From: Lachnospiraceae bacterium
Lineage (GTDB): Bacteria > Bacillota > Clostridia > Lachnospirales > Lachnospiraceae
Length of the DNA stretch: 5,626 bases
Assembly (NCBI GenBank): GCA_017964055.1
Contig: JAGCSS010000319.1
Coordinates: forward strand, 1-5,626
Direction: 5' to 3'
Shown in pieces: positions 1-5,626 of the stretch (positions are counted from its first letter, which is position 1; every line of letters begins with the position of its first letter). A program made the position numbers and the translations under genes. A model generated the notes under the pieces. The model saw nothing but the letters and a program-made list of their open reading frames with translations, had not been told where the DNA came from and did no database searches.

Positions 1-1141
1 CGTATTCCATCAGCGTGTAGACCGCGGGGTGGATCAGGCTCCGCAGATGGCCGCGGTCCTTGCATTCGTTCAGGATGTGATAGAACTCGTATTCCTTCCA
101 GGAATAAAACTTTTGCTTATGGCCCAGTTTGGACACGATCGAAAATGTGGTCCGCGCCAGACGGTACTGCTCGGGTATCTCATGGATATGGTGAAATACA
201 TTGCTGCAGGAAACATCCGATATCTGTTCATAAAGATCTGCGGCAAGGATCCCCTCGCGCAGAGCCTCTTCCTCCTCCGCTTTTACAAAGGCAACGATGT
301 AATTGTGGTAGACAAAAACATGGAGGGGCTGGTCAAACTCAATGATCCGGTTGCGTATATACGAAACATCGTGCAGGGTACTGAAGCGTCCCCTGAAAAT
401 GTAGAGCCTGATGGCGCAGGGCAGCTGCAGCGTCTTCGACAGGAGCGTTTCCTCGCCCTCATCGATCGGCGTGCCGTTTAACAGATTCGTAAGGATCTCG
501 GTGGACGCGGATATGAAGAGGTCGTCGTATTGTTCATGATATCGCAGGGACTTGGACAGCTTTTTGCTGATGCGCGGCAGAAACTGCTGATGATAGGGCT
601 GCACGCCTTTTTTATTGTCCAGCAGGATCAGATATCCGATATGGTGCTTTTTGTAATACAGAAGGCTGCACAGCTTGATCTCGTCGGAGAGCGGACAGCT
701 GACAAAGAACGCTTCCGAAGTGCGGGGAAGCTTGTCGGAGGGCAGCATCTCGTTGATCGCCTTGATGAACTCGTAGGTGCACGAGCCGCGCTTAACATAC
801 TCCGACCAGAGCGGATCGGTCACTTTGATCTTTCGTGAATAGTCGATCACATGGAAGCCGAGATCTATTATGACAACTGAGCGCTCCAGGAACGCGGCGG
901 TTTCCTCTACCAGCTCGTGAAAGTCCTTATTCTCGTACAAAGGCGTAAAGACGCCGCGGTAGGCTTCCTCATAGGCTTTGAGAGAGGGATCTTCTTTGGT
1001 CTGGCTGCCGGCCAGGAGCTGTGCCATATCGCGCACGTAGCTTTCGAGCCGGTCCGCAGATATCTGGATCTGGTCTTCTTTTATGGTCGCGTCATAACTG
1101 GTGGTCAGCAGCTCGCGCATGTAGGCATTGCTTGTTTCCAT
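1..1141 (-). CDS. PucR/CdaR-family transcriptional regulator, 3' end cut off by the window edge
   Basis: The reverse strand is open from an ATG at 1141-1139 to the left edge: 380 codons with no stop. The start has GGAG nine bases upstream and a near-consensus promoter about 40 bases further on. The N-terminal helical part (residues 1-75) leads into a sensor-like alpha/beta segment at about 80-205 (strands around RSVVIIDLGFHVIDYS and HHIGYLILLDN). A CdaR-type GGDEF-like middle domain covers about 215-325. Residues 326-380 (PEQYRLARTTFSIVSKLG, then FYHIL and IHPAVYTLMEY) match the usual lead-in to the PucR C-terminal helix-turn-helix, which is not in the window. Family members are cytoplasmic DNA-binding regulators, often of nearby catabolic or transport genes. 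The ligand cannot be inferred. The gene is divergent from the membrane hydrolase and shares its control region. Family recognition comes from overall pattern rather than a catalytic motif. Confidence 0.82.
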   Translation of the reverse strand, partial: METSNAYMRELLTTSYDATIKEDQIQISADRLESYVRDMAQLLAGSQTKEDPSLKAYEEAYRGVFTPLYENKDFHELVEETAAFLERSVVIIDLGFHVIDYSRKIKVTDPLWSEYVKRGSCTYEFIKAINEMLPSDKLPRTSEAFFVSCPLSDEIKLCSLLYYKKHHIGYLILLDNKKGVQPYHQQFLPRISKKLSKSLRYHEQYDDLFISASTEILTNLLNGTPIDEGEETLLSKTLQLPCAIRLYIFRGRFSTLHDVSYIRNRIIEFDQPLHVFVYHNYIVAFVKAEEEEALREGILAADLYEQISDVSCSNVFHHIHEIPEQYRLARTTFSIVSKLGHKQKFYSWKEYEFYHILNECKDRGHLRSLIHPAVYTLMEY

Positions 1142-1181
1142 GAGTATTTTCTCCGTTCGGGCGTTTTTTCTTATATCTGAT

Positions 1182-1210
1182 ATTATACCCTCATTGTGCA
1201 CGATGCACAA
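1182..1210 (-). promoter_or_regulatory. Sigma-A-type promoter of the PucR-like regulator
   Basis: On the minus strand there is a -35 box TTGTGC (1210-1205), a 17-base spacer and a perfect -10 box TATAAT (1187-1182). Transcription would begin near 1175, giving a leader of about 34 bases before the ATG at 1141. The -35 box and adjacent spacer lie inside a perfect palindrome, so the promoter is probably repressible. Confidence 0.75.
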
Positions 1211-1211
1211 T
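1193..1211. promoter_or_regulatory. Perfect 19-bp palindromic operator candidate
   Basis: The sequence reads ATTGTGCA-CGA-TGCACAAT: two perfect 8-base inverted arms around a 3-base centre. It covers the whole -35 box of the regulator promoter and part of the spacer, where a bound dimer would block RNA polymerase. It also lies about 56 bases upstream of the candidate -10 box of the divergent hydrolase gene. The arms are not followed by a T tract, so it is not a terminator. Autoregulation by the adjacent PucR-like protein is the simplest idea, but the cognate protein is unknown. Confidence 0.7.
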
Positions 1212-1266
1212 CTCCCGCCGTTCTTTTTATGCCCCGGGTCCGTATCTTTTTACCTGCCTTTTTTCA

Positions 1267-1272
1267 TATAAT
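1267..1272 (+). promoter_or_regulatory. Candidate -10 box for the membrane hydrolase gene
   Basis: A perfect TATAAT lies 75 bases before the hydrolase ATG. The -35 region 17-18 bases upstream (around 1243-1249) is a poor match, so the promoter would be weak or activator-dependent. The predicted leader (from about 1279) contains an imperfect hairpin at 1287-1293/1306-1312 and the Shine-Dalgarno site at 1333-1338. Confidence 0.45.
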
Positions 1273-1347
1273 TTCCTTGTGGGAAAGCGGTTGCGTGGGG
1301 TGTTTCGACCGCAGACCGGAAAACTATTTTTTAGGGGGTTACACTGC

Positions 1348-3384
1348 ATGAAAAAAGAAAAAGCTGTAAAAGTGTTGTGTGTGGCGCTTTGTCTGGTACT
1401 GGTATCCAGCATCCTTGCCATGCTGTTCAACACAGGTTTCGGTAAGACACGCGTAAAGCGCATCTCGTTCGATACGGCAACGGGTACGCTTTCCGGACTT
1501 CTGTACATACCGAAGGATGCTTCCGCATCCAATCCGAAGCCGACCGTGATCGTTACGCACGGCTATCTGAACTCCGCGGAGATGCAGGATGCCAACGCCA
1601 TCGAGCTGAGCCGCAGAGGCTATGTAGTACTCGCGCTGGATATGTATGACCACGGCCATTCCAAGGCAAACGAAGAAGCCTATACCGGAACCGATTTCTT
1701 CGGACTCTGGTCCACCTTCTGGATCCATTCCATGTATGATGCCGTACAGTATATGTACGCGCAGGATTATGTGTTAAAAGACAGCGCGGGCAACGGTATC
1801 ATCGGCGTGACCGGCCATTCGATGGGCGGTTTCTCCTCGACCATGGCACTTGCGCTGGACGAGCAGGATGCGGCGACCAGCGGTATCCGCAAGATCCATG
1901 CGGGGCTGACCGAAGGCAGCGACTTTATGTATACCGGCCTTCTGGGCATCACTGCTGAGGTGGCTGACGCTGCGGGCGGCGGACGTATCATGGGTAAGGT
2001 CGCTGCGCACTACGATGAATTCTTTTTCAACGATCCCGCAGAAACAGGCGGAACAGTACGTTATAAGGACTATGTGTCCACACCCGACGGACTTACATTC
2101 CTCCAGCAGACAAGTGCCGCGGCCAACACCTGGTACAATACCTCAGACGGCGGAATGCGCATAATCTATGAGCCTTCCCAGACGCATCCCTGGAACCATT
2201 TTTCAAAGACGACCACGGCTTATGCCATCGAGTTCTACACCAAGGCCTTTGAAGGCTATCAGAGCGGCATCACTTCCATCGTTTCCTCTTCTCAGATCTG
2301 GATGTTCAAGGAGCTCTGCGAGCTGATCGCGCTGATCGGCTTCGTACTGGCGCTGGTTCCAATCGCGGTACTGCTGATGAAGCTGCCTTTCTTAAGAAGA
2401 GCAAAGACCGAGCTTACAGCGCCTGCGGCACGTTCGGCCACTGTTGCCAGTAAGTTCGCGACACTGGCAACACTTCTTGTTGCGATCCTGCTGCCCGCGA
2501 TATTCTTCGAAGGTCTGTATGATATCGATGTGACCGGCAGCAGTCTGACCGTCCTGAGATTCCTGGCGGTTGCGCTCGCAGTCGCGGGATGCATCACCTT
2601 CTTCCTCTCCATAAGGGCGGAAGAGCGCAAGGGCGCTTATCTTGCCGGCAGCTGCTTCGTATTTGTCAGCGGCCTGCTGCTCGCGGCGCTCACCATGTTC
2701 CCGCTGTATCAGGATCTGACATTCTGGACAGCTCCCGTTGTCAACAATATCGCGTACTGGACTATCGCGGCGGCCCTGATCTCGCTGCTGGTAATGAGCG
2801 TGGTATTTGTTTCCTCAAAGGTTAATGACGGCGCGACCTTCGCAAATTACGGCATAAAAGTTCCGTTCGTTACGATCATCGCCGCCTTATGTACGGCTGT
2901 TCTTACCGTAGCGCTCGGATATGGGCTGCTGTTCCTCATCGATCTCGTCTTTAAGACAGACTTCCGTATCTGGACCTTTGCCTTCAAGACCTTCGACTTC
3001 AACATCCTGCCCGCTGTCTGCAGGTACCTGCCTACATTCTTCATATTCTACCTGATCTCGACGGCTTCGATCTATGTGAATACGAATACCGAGTCAATGT
3101 CGGGCGTTAAGGGATATTTCCTTGCGATCGCCATGAACGCGGGCGGCATCTTCCTGTGGCTCGTGCGCCAGTACGGCACACTGTTCGCGACCGGCGTGGC
3201 TGCGCATCCCAATGCTGCTTTATCGGGCATCGTGCTCGTAGCCATGGTTCCGACACTCGCCATCGCGGGTATCTTGTCGAGATCGCTCTATAAGAGGACC
3301 GGCAATGTCTGGACACCGGCATTCCTCAATGCGCTCCTGATGACCGTTATGACCGTTGCAAACACGACCGTATATCTGAAATGA
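1348..3384 (+). CDS. Membrane-anchored alpha/beta hydrolase with C-terminal polytopic membrane domain
   Basis: This 678-residue protein starts at ATG 1348, with AGGGGG at 1333-1338 nine bases upstream. An in-frame GTG at 1279 has no ribosome site, and translation from it would put 23 non-hydrophobic residues before the signal anchor. Residues 8-27 form an uncleaved signal anchor or signal peptide. Residues 35-300 are an alpha/beta hydrolase: oxyanion-hole strand TVIVTHGYLNS (66-76), LALDMYDHGHS (95-105), nucleophile elbow GHSMGG with Ser158, and a catalytic-histidine region THPWNH (His280 or His284). The acid is uncertain; Asp192 in GLTEGSDF is one candidate. From about 323 to the end there are some ten hydrophobic helices, for example 323-346, 371-391 and 403-425. 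The topology places the hydrolase outside the cell. Hydrolase family members cleave esters, amides or related bonds; the substrate is unknown. The gene is followed by a terminator hairpin and appears monocistronic. Confidence 0.85.
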   Translation: MKKEKAVKVLCVALCLVLVSSILAMLFNTGFGKTRVKRISFDTATGTLSGLLYIPKDASASNPKPTVIVTHGYLNSAEMQDANAIELSRRGYVVLALDMYDHGHSKANEEAYTGTDFFGLWSTFWIHSMYDAVQYMYAQDYVLKDSAGNGIIGVTGHSMGGFSSTMALALDEQDAATSGIRKIHAGLTEGSDFMYTGLLGITAEVADAAGGGRIMGKVAAHYDEFFFNDPAETGGTVRYKDYVSTPDGLTFLQQTSAAANTWYNTSDGGMRIIYEPSQTHPWNHFSKTTTAYAIEFYTKAFEGYQSGITSIVSSSQIWMFKELCELIALIGFVLALVPIAVLLMKLPFLRRAKTELTAPAARSATVASKFATLATLLVAILLPAIFFEGLYDIDVTGSSLTVLRFLAVALAVAGCITFFLSIRAEERKGAYLAGSCFVFVSGLLLAALTMFPLYQDLTFWTAPVVNNIAYWTIAAALISLLVMSVVFVSSKVNDGATFANYGIKVPFVTIIAALCTAVLTVALGYGLLFLIDLVFKTDFRIWTFAFKTFDFNILPAVCRYLPTFFIFYLISTASIYVNTNTESMSGVKGYFLAIAMNAGGIFLWLVRQYGTLFATGVAAHPNAALSGIVLVAMVPTLAIAGILSRSLYKRTGNVWTPAFLNALLMTVMTVANTTVYLK

Positions 3385-3394
3385 TCCGCATTTG

Positions 3395-3406
3395 CTTATG
3401 CATAAG
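3395..3406. repeat. 12-bp perfect palindrome CTTATGCATAAG
   Basis: This self-complementary sequence lies 10 bases after the hydrolase stop and directly abuts the terminator stem. With no loop it is unlikely to form a stable RNA hairpin. It could be a protein site or chance. Confidence 0.35.
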
Positions 3407-3436
3407 AGGGCGGCTGCCGATCCCGGCAGCCGCCCT
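3407..3436. terminator. GC-rich hairpin terminator between convergent genes
   Basis: A perfect 13-bp stem (AGGGCGGCTGCCG paired with CGGCAGCCGCCCT) closes a 4-base loop. It starts 22 bases after the hydrolase stop and ends 5 bases before the stop of the convergent HMA gene, so it can serve both. The T tail on the plus strand is short (TTTGT) and on the minus strand it is poor (CTTATG). Termination would rely on the very stable stem. Confidence 0.75.
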
Positions 3437-3441
3437 TTGTC

Positions 3442-3645
3442 CTATCTGATCCCGCAGTATTCGTAGCCGGCTCTCTCAACCGCGGCTTTGATGTCAGCTT
3501 CAGTGACATCTGCCGTTGTCTTGATCGTAACCAGGTTTGCCTCGTGATCCGCAGCAGCGCTTTCCACGCCCGCGATCTTCTCGATCTCCGCTTTTACATG
3601 CGCCTCACAATGAGGGCACATCATTCCCTTAACTGTGATCTCCAT
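3442..3645 (-). CDS. Small heavy-metal-associated (HMA) domain protein, copper-chaperone-like
   Basis: This 67-residue protein is a single complete HMA (CopZ-like) ferredoxin-fold domain, the normal length for free-standing chaperones. The metal site is GMMCPHC (residues 7-13), with Cys10 and Cys13 able to bind Cu(I) or another soft metal. Later elements fit the fold: a helix KAEIEKIAGVESA, a strand NLVTIKT and a final helix ending AGYEY. Such proteins carry metal in the cytoplasm to P-type ATPases or regulators; no ATPase gene lies next to it here. An extra cysteine (Cys64) near the C-terminus is not part of the standard motif. The ribosome site upstream of ATG 3645 is weak (GAG about 9 bases away), and no clear promoter is visible apart from a TATATT at 3677-3672 without a good -35. 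It is convergent with the hydrolase gene and shares its terminator. I have not assigned copZ because the partner is missing. Confidence 0.85.
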   Translation of the reverse strand: MEITVKGMMCPHCEAHVKAEIEKIAGVESAAADHEANLVTIKTTADVTEADIKAAVERAGYEYCGIR

Positions 3646-3777
3646 GTCATTATTCTCGTTTCTATACGCCCAATATACGCTCTTTTGTAGAATTGCTCGA
3701 CCACAAAAATTAGGAATTTTCTCAATTCACATTCAAAATAGAATAGATGAGAAGGGGGAAACATTACATTTTTTACG

Positions 3778-3801
3778 AATAATCTTCATTTTGTGATTAT
3801 T
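3778..3801. repeat. A/T-rich inverted repeat in the intergenic region
   Basis: The arms AATAATC (3778-3784) and GATTATT (3795-3801) are perfectly complementary around a 10-base loop and run into a T tract up to 3805. The stem is weak, so it is a poor terminator on its own. It may be a protein-binding site or part of a leader. Confidence 0.35.
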
Positions 3802-3848
3802 TTTTCAAATAGGTCAGGTTACGTATGATTTTGGAGTTCTCTTTTGAT

Positions 3849-3877
3849 GGGTTCGGCATTGGCCGGATCCCTTTTTT
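3849..3877 (+). terminator. Rho-independent terminator-like hairpin with T6 tail, upstream of the lipoprotein genes
   Basis: The stem GGGTTCGGC pairs with GCCGGA(T)CCC around loop ATTG, with one G-T wobble and one bulged T, and is followed immediately by TTTTTT (3872-3877). It points along the plus strand, yet no plus-strand gene ends nearby: the hydrolase stops 465 bases upstream and has its own hairpin. It could end a short untranslated transcript, act as an attenuator for the lipoprotein operon, or stop read-through. Confidence 0.5.
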
Positions 3878-3887
3878 GTGGTAGTAT
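3859..3887 (+). promoter_or_regulatory. Candidate extended -10 promoter for the lipoprotein operon
   Basis: A TTGGCC (-35, 3859-3864) lies 17 bases before TAGTAT (-10, 3882-3887). The -10 is preceded by TG at 3879-3880, giving the extended TGN form. Each hexamer matches consensus at four of six positions. Transcription would start near 3894 and give a leader of about 32 bases. The promoter overlaps the terminator-like hairpin, so the two readings are not independent. Confidence 0.4.
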
Positions 3888-3925
3888 GGTATTGACGGTA
3901 TTGATACGGATTGTGGGGGCAGACA

Positions 3926-4780
3926 ATGAAATTACGCATGATCATCACAGCAGCAATATTTTTAATCCTTCTTTCTTCCTGTTCATCGAAGGACGGGCGA
4001 GAGAATATGTCGGTGAAAGATATAGAGCGCGAACCGAAAGAGCATAAGCTTATGGAACTTGCTTCACCCGGGACAAGTGCTATGAGTATATACAGATATG
4101 ATGGGCAGAACTGCATTAAAAGGCTTGTGTTTGACAAAGACTGGGAGCAGGAACTAATCGATGAGGTAAATTCGATCGAGCTGAAAACAGCGGATGAAAC
4201 GGAACTGTATGGTTGGGGTGAACCGTGTTACGGCATAGCAATAGGCGGTACTGACGGAATGGAAATATGGCTGGCCTATCATGAGGGATTGTGGCTGGAA
4301 AAAGGCGGTGCGGTGTATTATGGTATGTGTGATCTTGAAAAGAACTTTGATAAAGCAGCAAATCTCAAAGATACAAAGGAAACGAGCTTCGACTGGGGTG
4401 CACTCCCCAATAACGCTATTCTAAAGAAATATGATCTGAAATACTGCCGTAAGGCCACCGGCGATGTCTATCATGAGAATGCAGGCATCTCTCTTGATTT
4501 TGTCTCTTTTAAAGACAATGTTGTAACACTCGAATACCATAACAACTCTGATAAAAGTTTCGAATATGGCGCGGGTTTTGAGCTTCAGGAAAGAATCAAC
4601 GGTGAATGGTATGTAATCTCGCCGATACTATCCAATTATGGTTTTAACGCGCTCGCATATCTGCTGCCGTCCGGGAAGGAAGTGCAGGTAGCTTGTTATC
4701 TTGAAATGTATGGTGAACTGGGGAAGGGGCATTATCGTATAGTCAAAGAAGAACTGGGTGCAGAATTTGATGTAGAATAA
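3926..4780 (+). CDS. Lipoprotein with C-terminal bacterial Ig-like domain
   Basis: This 284-residue protein starts at ATG 3926, with GGGGG at 3915-3919 six bases upstream. A TTG five codons earlier overlaps the region upstream of that ribosome site and is rejected. Residues 1-18 are a short signal peptide ending in the canonical lipobox LSSC, so Cys19 should be lipidated and the protein held on the outer face of the membrane. Residues 20-48 are a charged linker. Residues 50-165 form an uncharacterised domain with the pattern YGIAIGGTDGMEIWLAYHEG. Residues 187-276 resemble the Ig-like domain common at the end of Firmicutes lipoproteins: VVTLEYHNNSDKSFEYG, FELQERINGEWY, a hydrophobic centre, then GKGHYRIVKE. 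This domain usually mediates binding rather than catalysis; the partner is unknown. Codon choice is visibly more A/T-rich than in the hydrolase. The next lipoprotein follows after 51 bases without a terminator. Confidence 0.8.
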   Translation: MKLRMIITAAIFLILLSSCSSKDGRENMSVKDIEREPKEHKLMELASPGTSAMSIYRYDGQNCIKRLVFDKDWEQELIDEVNSIELKTADETELYGWGEPCYGIAIGGTDGMEIWLAYHEGLWLEKGGAVYYGMCDLEKNFDKAANLKDTKETSFDWGALPNNAILKKYDLKYCRKATGDVYHENAGISLDFVSFKDNVVTLEYHNNSDKSFEYGAGFELQERINGEWYVISPILSNYGFNALAYLLPSGKEVQVACYLEMYGELGKGHYRIVKEELGAEFDVE

Positions 4781-4831
4781 TGCACGGTTAATTATGATGT
4801 TATTTGTTTTTATGTAACGGAGGGGGCTTGA

Positions 4832-5482
4832 ATGATAGAACGCATATTTTCACGTAAAAGGTTTCTGCCTGTTGTACTGCTGATGCTGATCACCATGGCG
4901 ATCTGCATGGGCTGTAAAAGCGATGCGAAATCCAAAGACAGCACTGCCGTTGTGTTTGACGGACAATGGATTGATGATAACGGCAATAAGATCCTGTTTC
5001 TGCCGGACGAAGCAGCGTATGTGCTTGAGACACCGAGCGGCCGTATCGGGAAAGGAGCGTATGTTGCGGAAAACGGTCAGATAGGATTTAACAGGTTTAT
5101 ATATGATCTGAACGTACAGGAGGACGGCAGCATCAGTCTGAGGCGAAACGGTTCACCTGCCAATGAAGAAGAAAGCCTGGACGGGGCGGTCTTTAGACAG
5201 GCAGAGCAAGCGGATATAGAACTCTATGATATCGCATCGCTGGCAGGTACCTGGGGAAATGAGCAAGGTGTTCACCTGACTCTCGATATCGATGCCATGG
5301 AATGTAAGTGGACTTCAGAGCTTGGACTCGGCGTCGGAACACTGTTTGATAAATTTGACGGAAGAGGGCTTCTTATGGCCCTGGATGAAGATGGCAGTGC
5401 GATCATTCTTCGAAGTGACGGTACAATGATCATCGAAACAGAGGAGCCGGGCTTTAAAGGAACAGTATTTTCAAGAGAATGA
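4832..5482 (+). CDS. Lipoprotein with repeated beta-rich modules, probably cut short by a frameshift
   Basis: The 216-codon frame starts at ATG 4832 behind a strong GGAGGGGG site (4819-4826). A basic N-terminus (RKR, 8-10) and hydrophobic stretch 11-27 lead to MGC with Cys28 as the likely lipidated residue. The lipobox is unusual because position -3 is Cys25 rather than Leu. Two modules follow: residues about 42-124, beginning FDGQWIDDNGNKILFL and ending GAVFRQ, and about 134-216, beginning IASLAGTWGNEQGVHLTL and ending GTVFSRE. Both have the pattern G-x-W, Gly, alternating hydrophobic strand, and a closing G-x-V-F. The frame stops just after the second GTVF, but the +1 frame continues with what looks like a third module. 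The native gene is therefore probably longer. The family is not recognised beyond a lipocalin-like or META-like beta architecture. It likely shares a transcript with the preceding lipoprotein. Confidence 0.72.
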   Translation: MIERIFSRKRFLPVVLLMLITMAICMGCKSDAKSKDSTAVVFDGQWIDDNGNKILFLPDEAAYVLETPSGRIGKGAYVAENGQIGFNRFIYDLNVQEDGSISLRRNGSPANEEESLDGAVFRQAEQADIELYDIASLAGTWGNEQGVHLTLDIDAMECKWTSELGLGVGTLFDKFDGRGLLMALDEDGSAIILRSDGTMIIETEEPGFKGTVFSRE

Positions 5483-5626
5483 TATAAAGGAGATCGCATC
5501 GACTTACTACGGCGTTTATACTACAGAAGAGGGAACCATAGTAGTATGGCTCAGGTCATATACGGGATCATATAAGTATTACTATATCGACCCCGACTCG
5601 GGTGAAACATATGTAACGGAGACCTC
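5472..5626 (+). pseudogene. Out-of-frame continuation of the second lipoprotein (third module), open to the window edge
   Basis: From the codon at 5472 the frame shifted by +1 relative to 4832-5482 has no stop to the window end (51 codons and two bases). Reading TTT CAA instead of TTT TCA after GTA gives TVF-QENDIKEIASTYYGVY. This aligns by eye with the junction between modules one and two (AVFRQAEQADIELYDIASLAGTW): F-Q, D-I, then I-A-S and Tyr/Gly before the next strand. No ATG, GTG or TTG suitably follows the AAAGGAG at 5486-5492, so it is unlikely to be a separate gene. The simplest reading is one extra T in the TTTT run at 5468-5471, by mutation or sequencing error. Confidence 0.6.

Noticed and set aside
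29..1180. Plus-strand open frames at 29-481, 530-838 and 917-1180
   Set aside because: They lie opposite one continuous 380-codon minus-strand frame with a good promoter, ribosome site and recognisable regulator features. Their translations show no family pattern.
1279..1347. GTG start 23 codons upstream for the hydrolase
   Set aside because: It has no Shine-Dalgarno site and lies at or near the predicted transcription start. The ATG at 1348 has AGGGGG at good spacing and directly precedes a typical signal anchor.
1227..2010. Minus-strand open frames opposite the hydrolase gene
   Set aside because: They are shadows of the strongly supported hydrolase frame, with no ribosome sites and low-complexity, unnatural compositions.
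3825..3884. 19-codon plus-strand mini-frame (ATG 3825 to TAG 3884) as a leader peptide
   Set aside because: Its ribosome site is weak, it has no run of a single regulatory amino acid, and it runs through the terminator-like hairpin. There is no support beyond chance.
3814..4137. 107-codon minus-strand frame overlapping the start of the first lipoprotein gene
   Set aside because: It is mostly antisense to the lipoprotein signal peptide and N-terminus, and its translation shows no plausible domain.
4781..4831. Separate promoter between the two lipoprotein genes
   Set aside because: TATGAT at 4793-4798 has no acceptable -35 box at 16-18 bases, and no terminator precedes it. A shared transcript is simpler.
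5486..5492. AAAGGAG as the ribosome site of a new gene after the second lipoprotein
   Set aside because: No ATG, GTG or TTG follows at a usable distance in the open frame. The bases also encode the aligned K-E of the frameshifted continuation.

Overview
The window looks like chromosomal DNA from a Gram-positive anaerobe of the Clostridia, most likely Lachnospiraceae or a close relative. The signs are strong purine-rich Shine-Dalgarno sites (AGGGGG, GGAGGGGG), near-consensus sigma-A promoters, lipoboxes without outer-membrane features, a PucR/CdaR-type regulator, a small CPHC-type heavy-metal-associated protein, and a lipoprotein ending in a Firmicutes-style Ig-like domain. The genus cannot be fixed from the sequence. 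No tRNA, rRNA, CRISPR array, transposase or phage gene was seen.

Layout. Positions 1-1141 (minus strand) hold the first 380 codons of a PucR/CdaR-family transcriptional regulator; its C-terminal DNA-binding part lies beyond the left edge. It is divergent from a 678-residue protein at 1348-3384 (plus strand) that joins an exported alpha/beta hydrolase domain to about ten membrane helices. The 206-bp spacer carries a near-consensus minus-strand promoter with a perfect 19-bp palindrome over its -35 box and upstream spacer. This is the best regulatory signal in the window. A strong GC hairpin at 3407-3436 separates the hydrolase from a convergent 67-residue copper-chaperone-like protein (3442-3645, minus strand).

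The stretch 3646-3925 is visibly A+T-rich and has no convincing gene. It holds a terminator-like hairpin with a T6 tract (3849-3877), a candidate extended -10 promoter and an A/T-rich inverted repeat. Two plus-strand lipoprotein genes follow, probably one operon: 3926-4780 with a C-terminal Ig-like domain, and 4832-5482 with repeated beta-rich modules. The second appears to be broken by a one-base frameshift in a TTTT run at 5468-5471. After that point another frame stays open to the window edge and encodes what looks like a third module.

Working together. The regulator and hydrolase share a control region, so local regulation is plausible but unproven. The hydrolase and both lipoproteins are predicted to act at the outer face of the membrane; no shared pathway can be read from the sequence. 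The metal-binding protein appears to be an independent single-gene unit.
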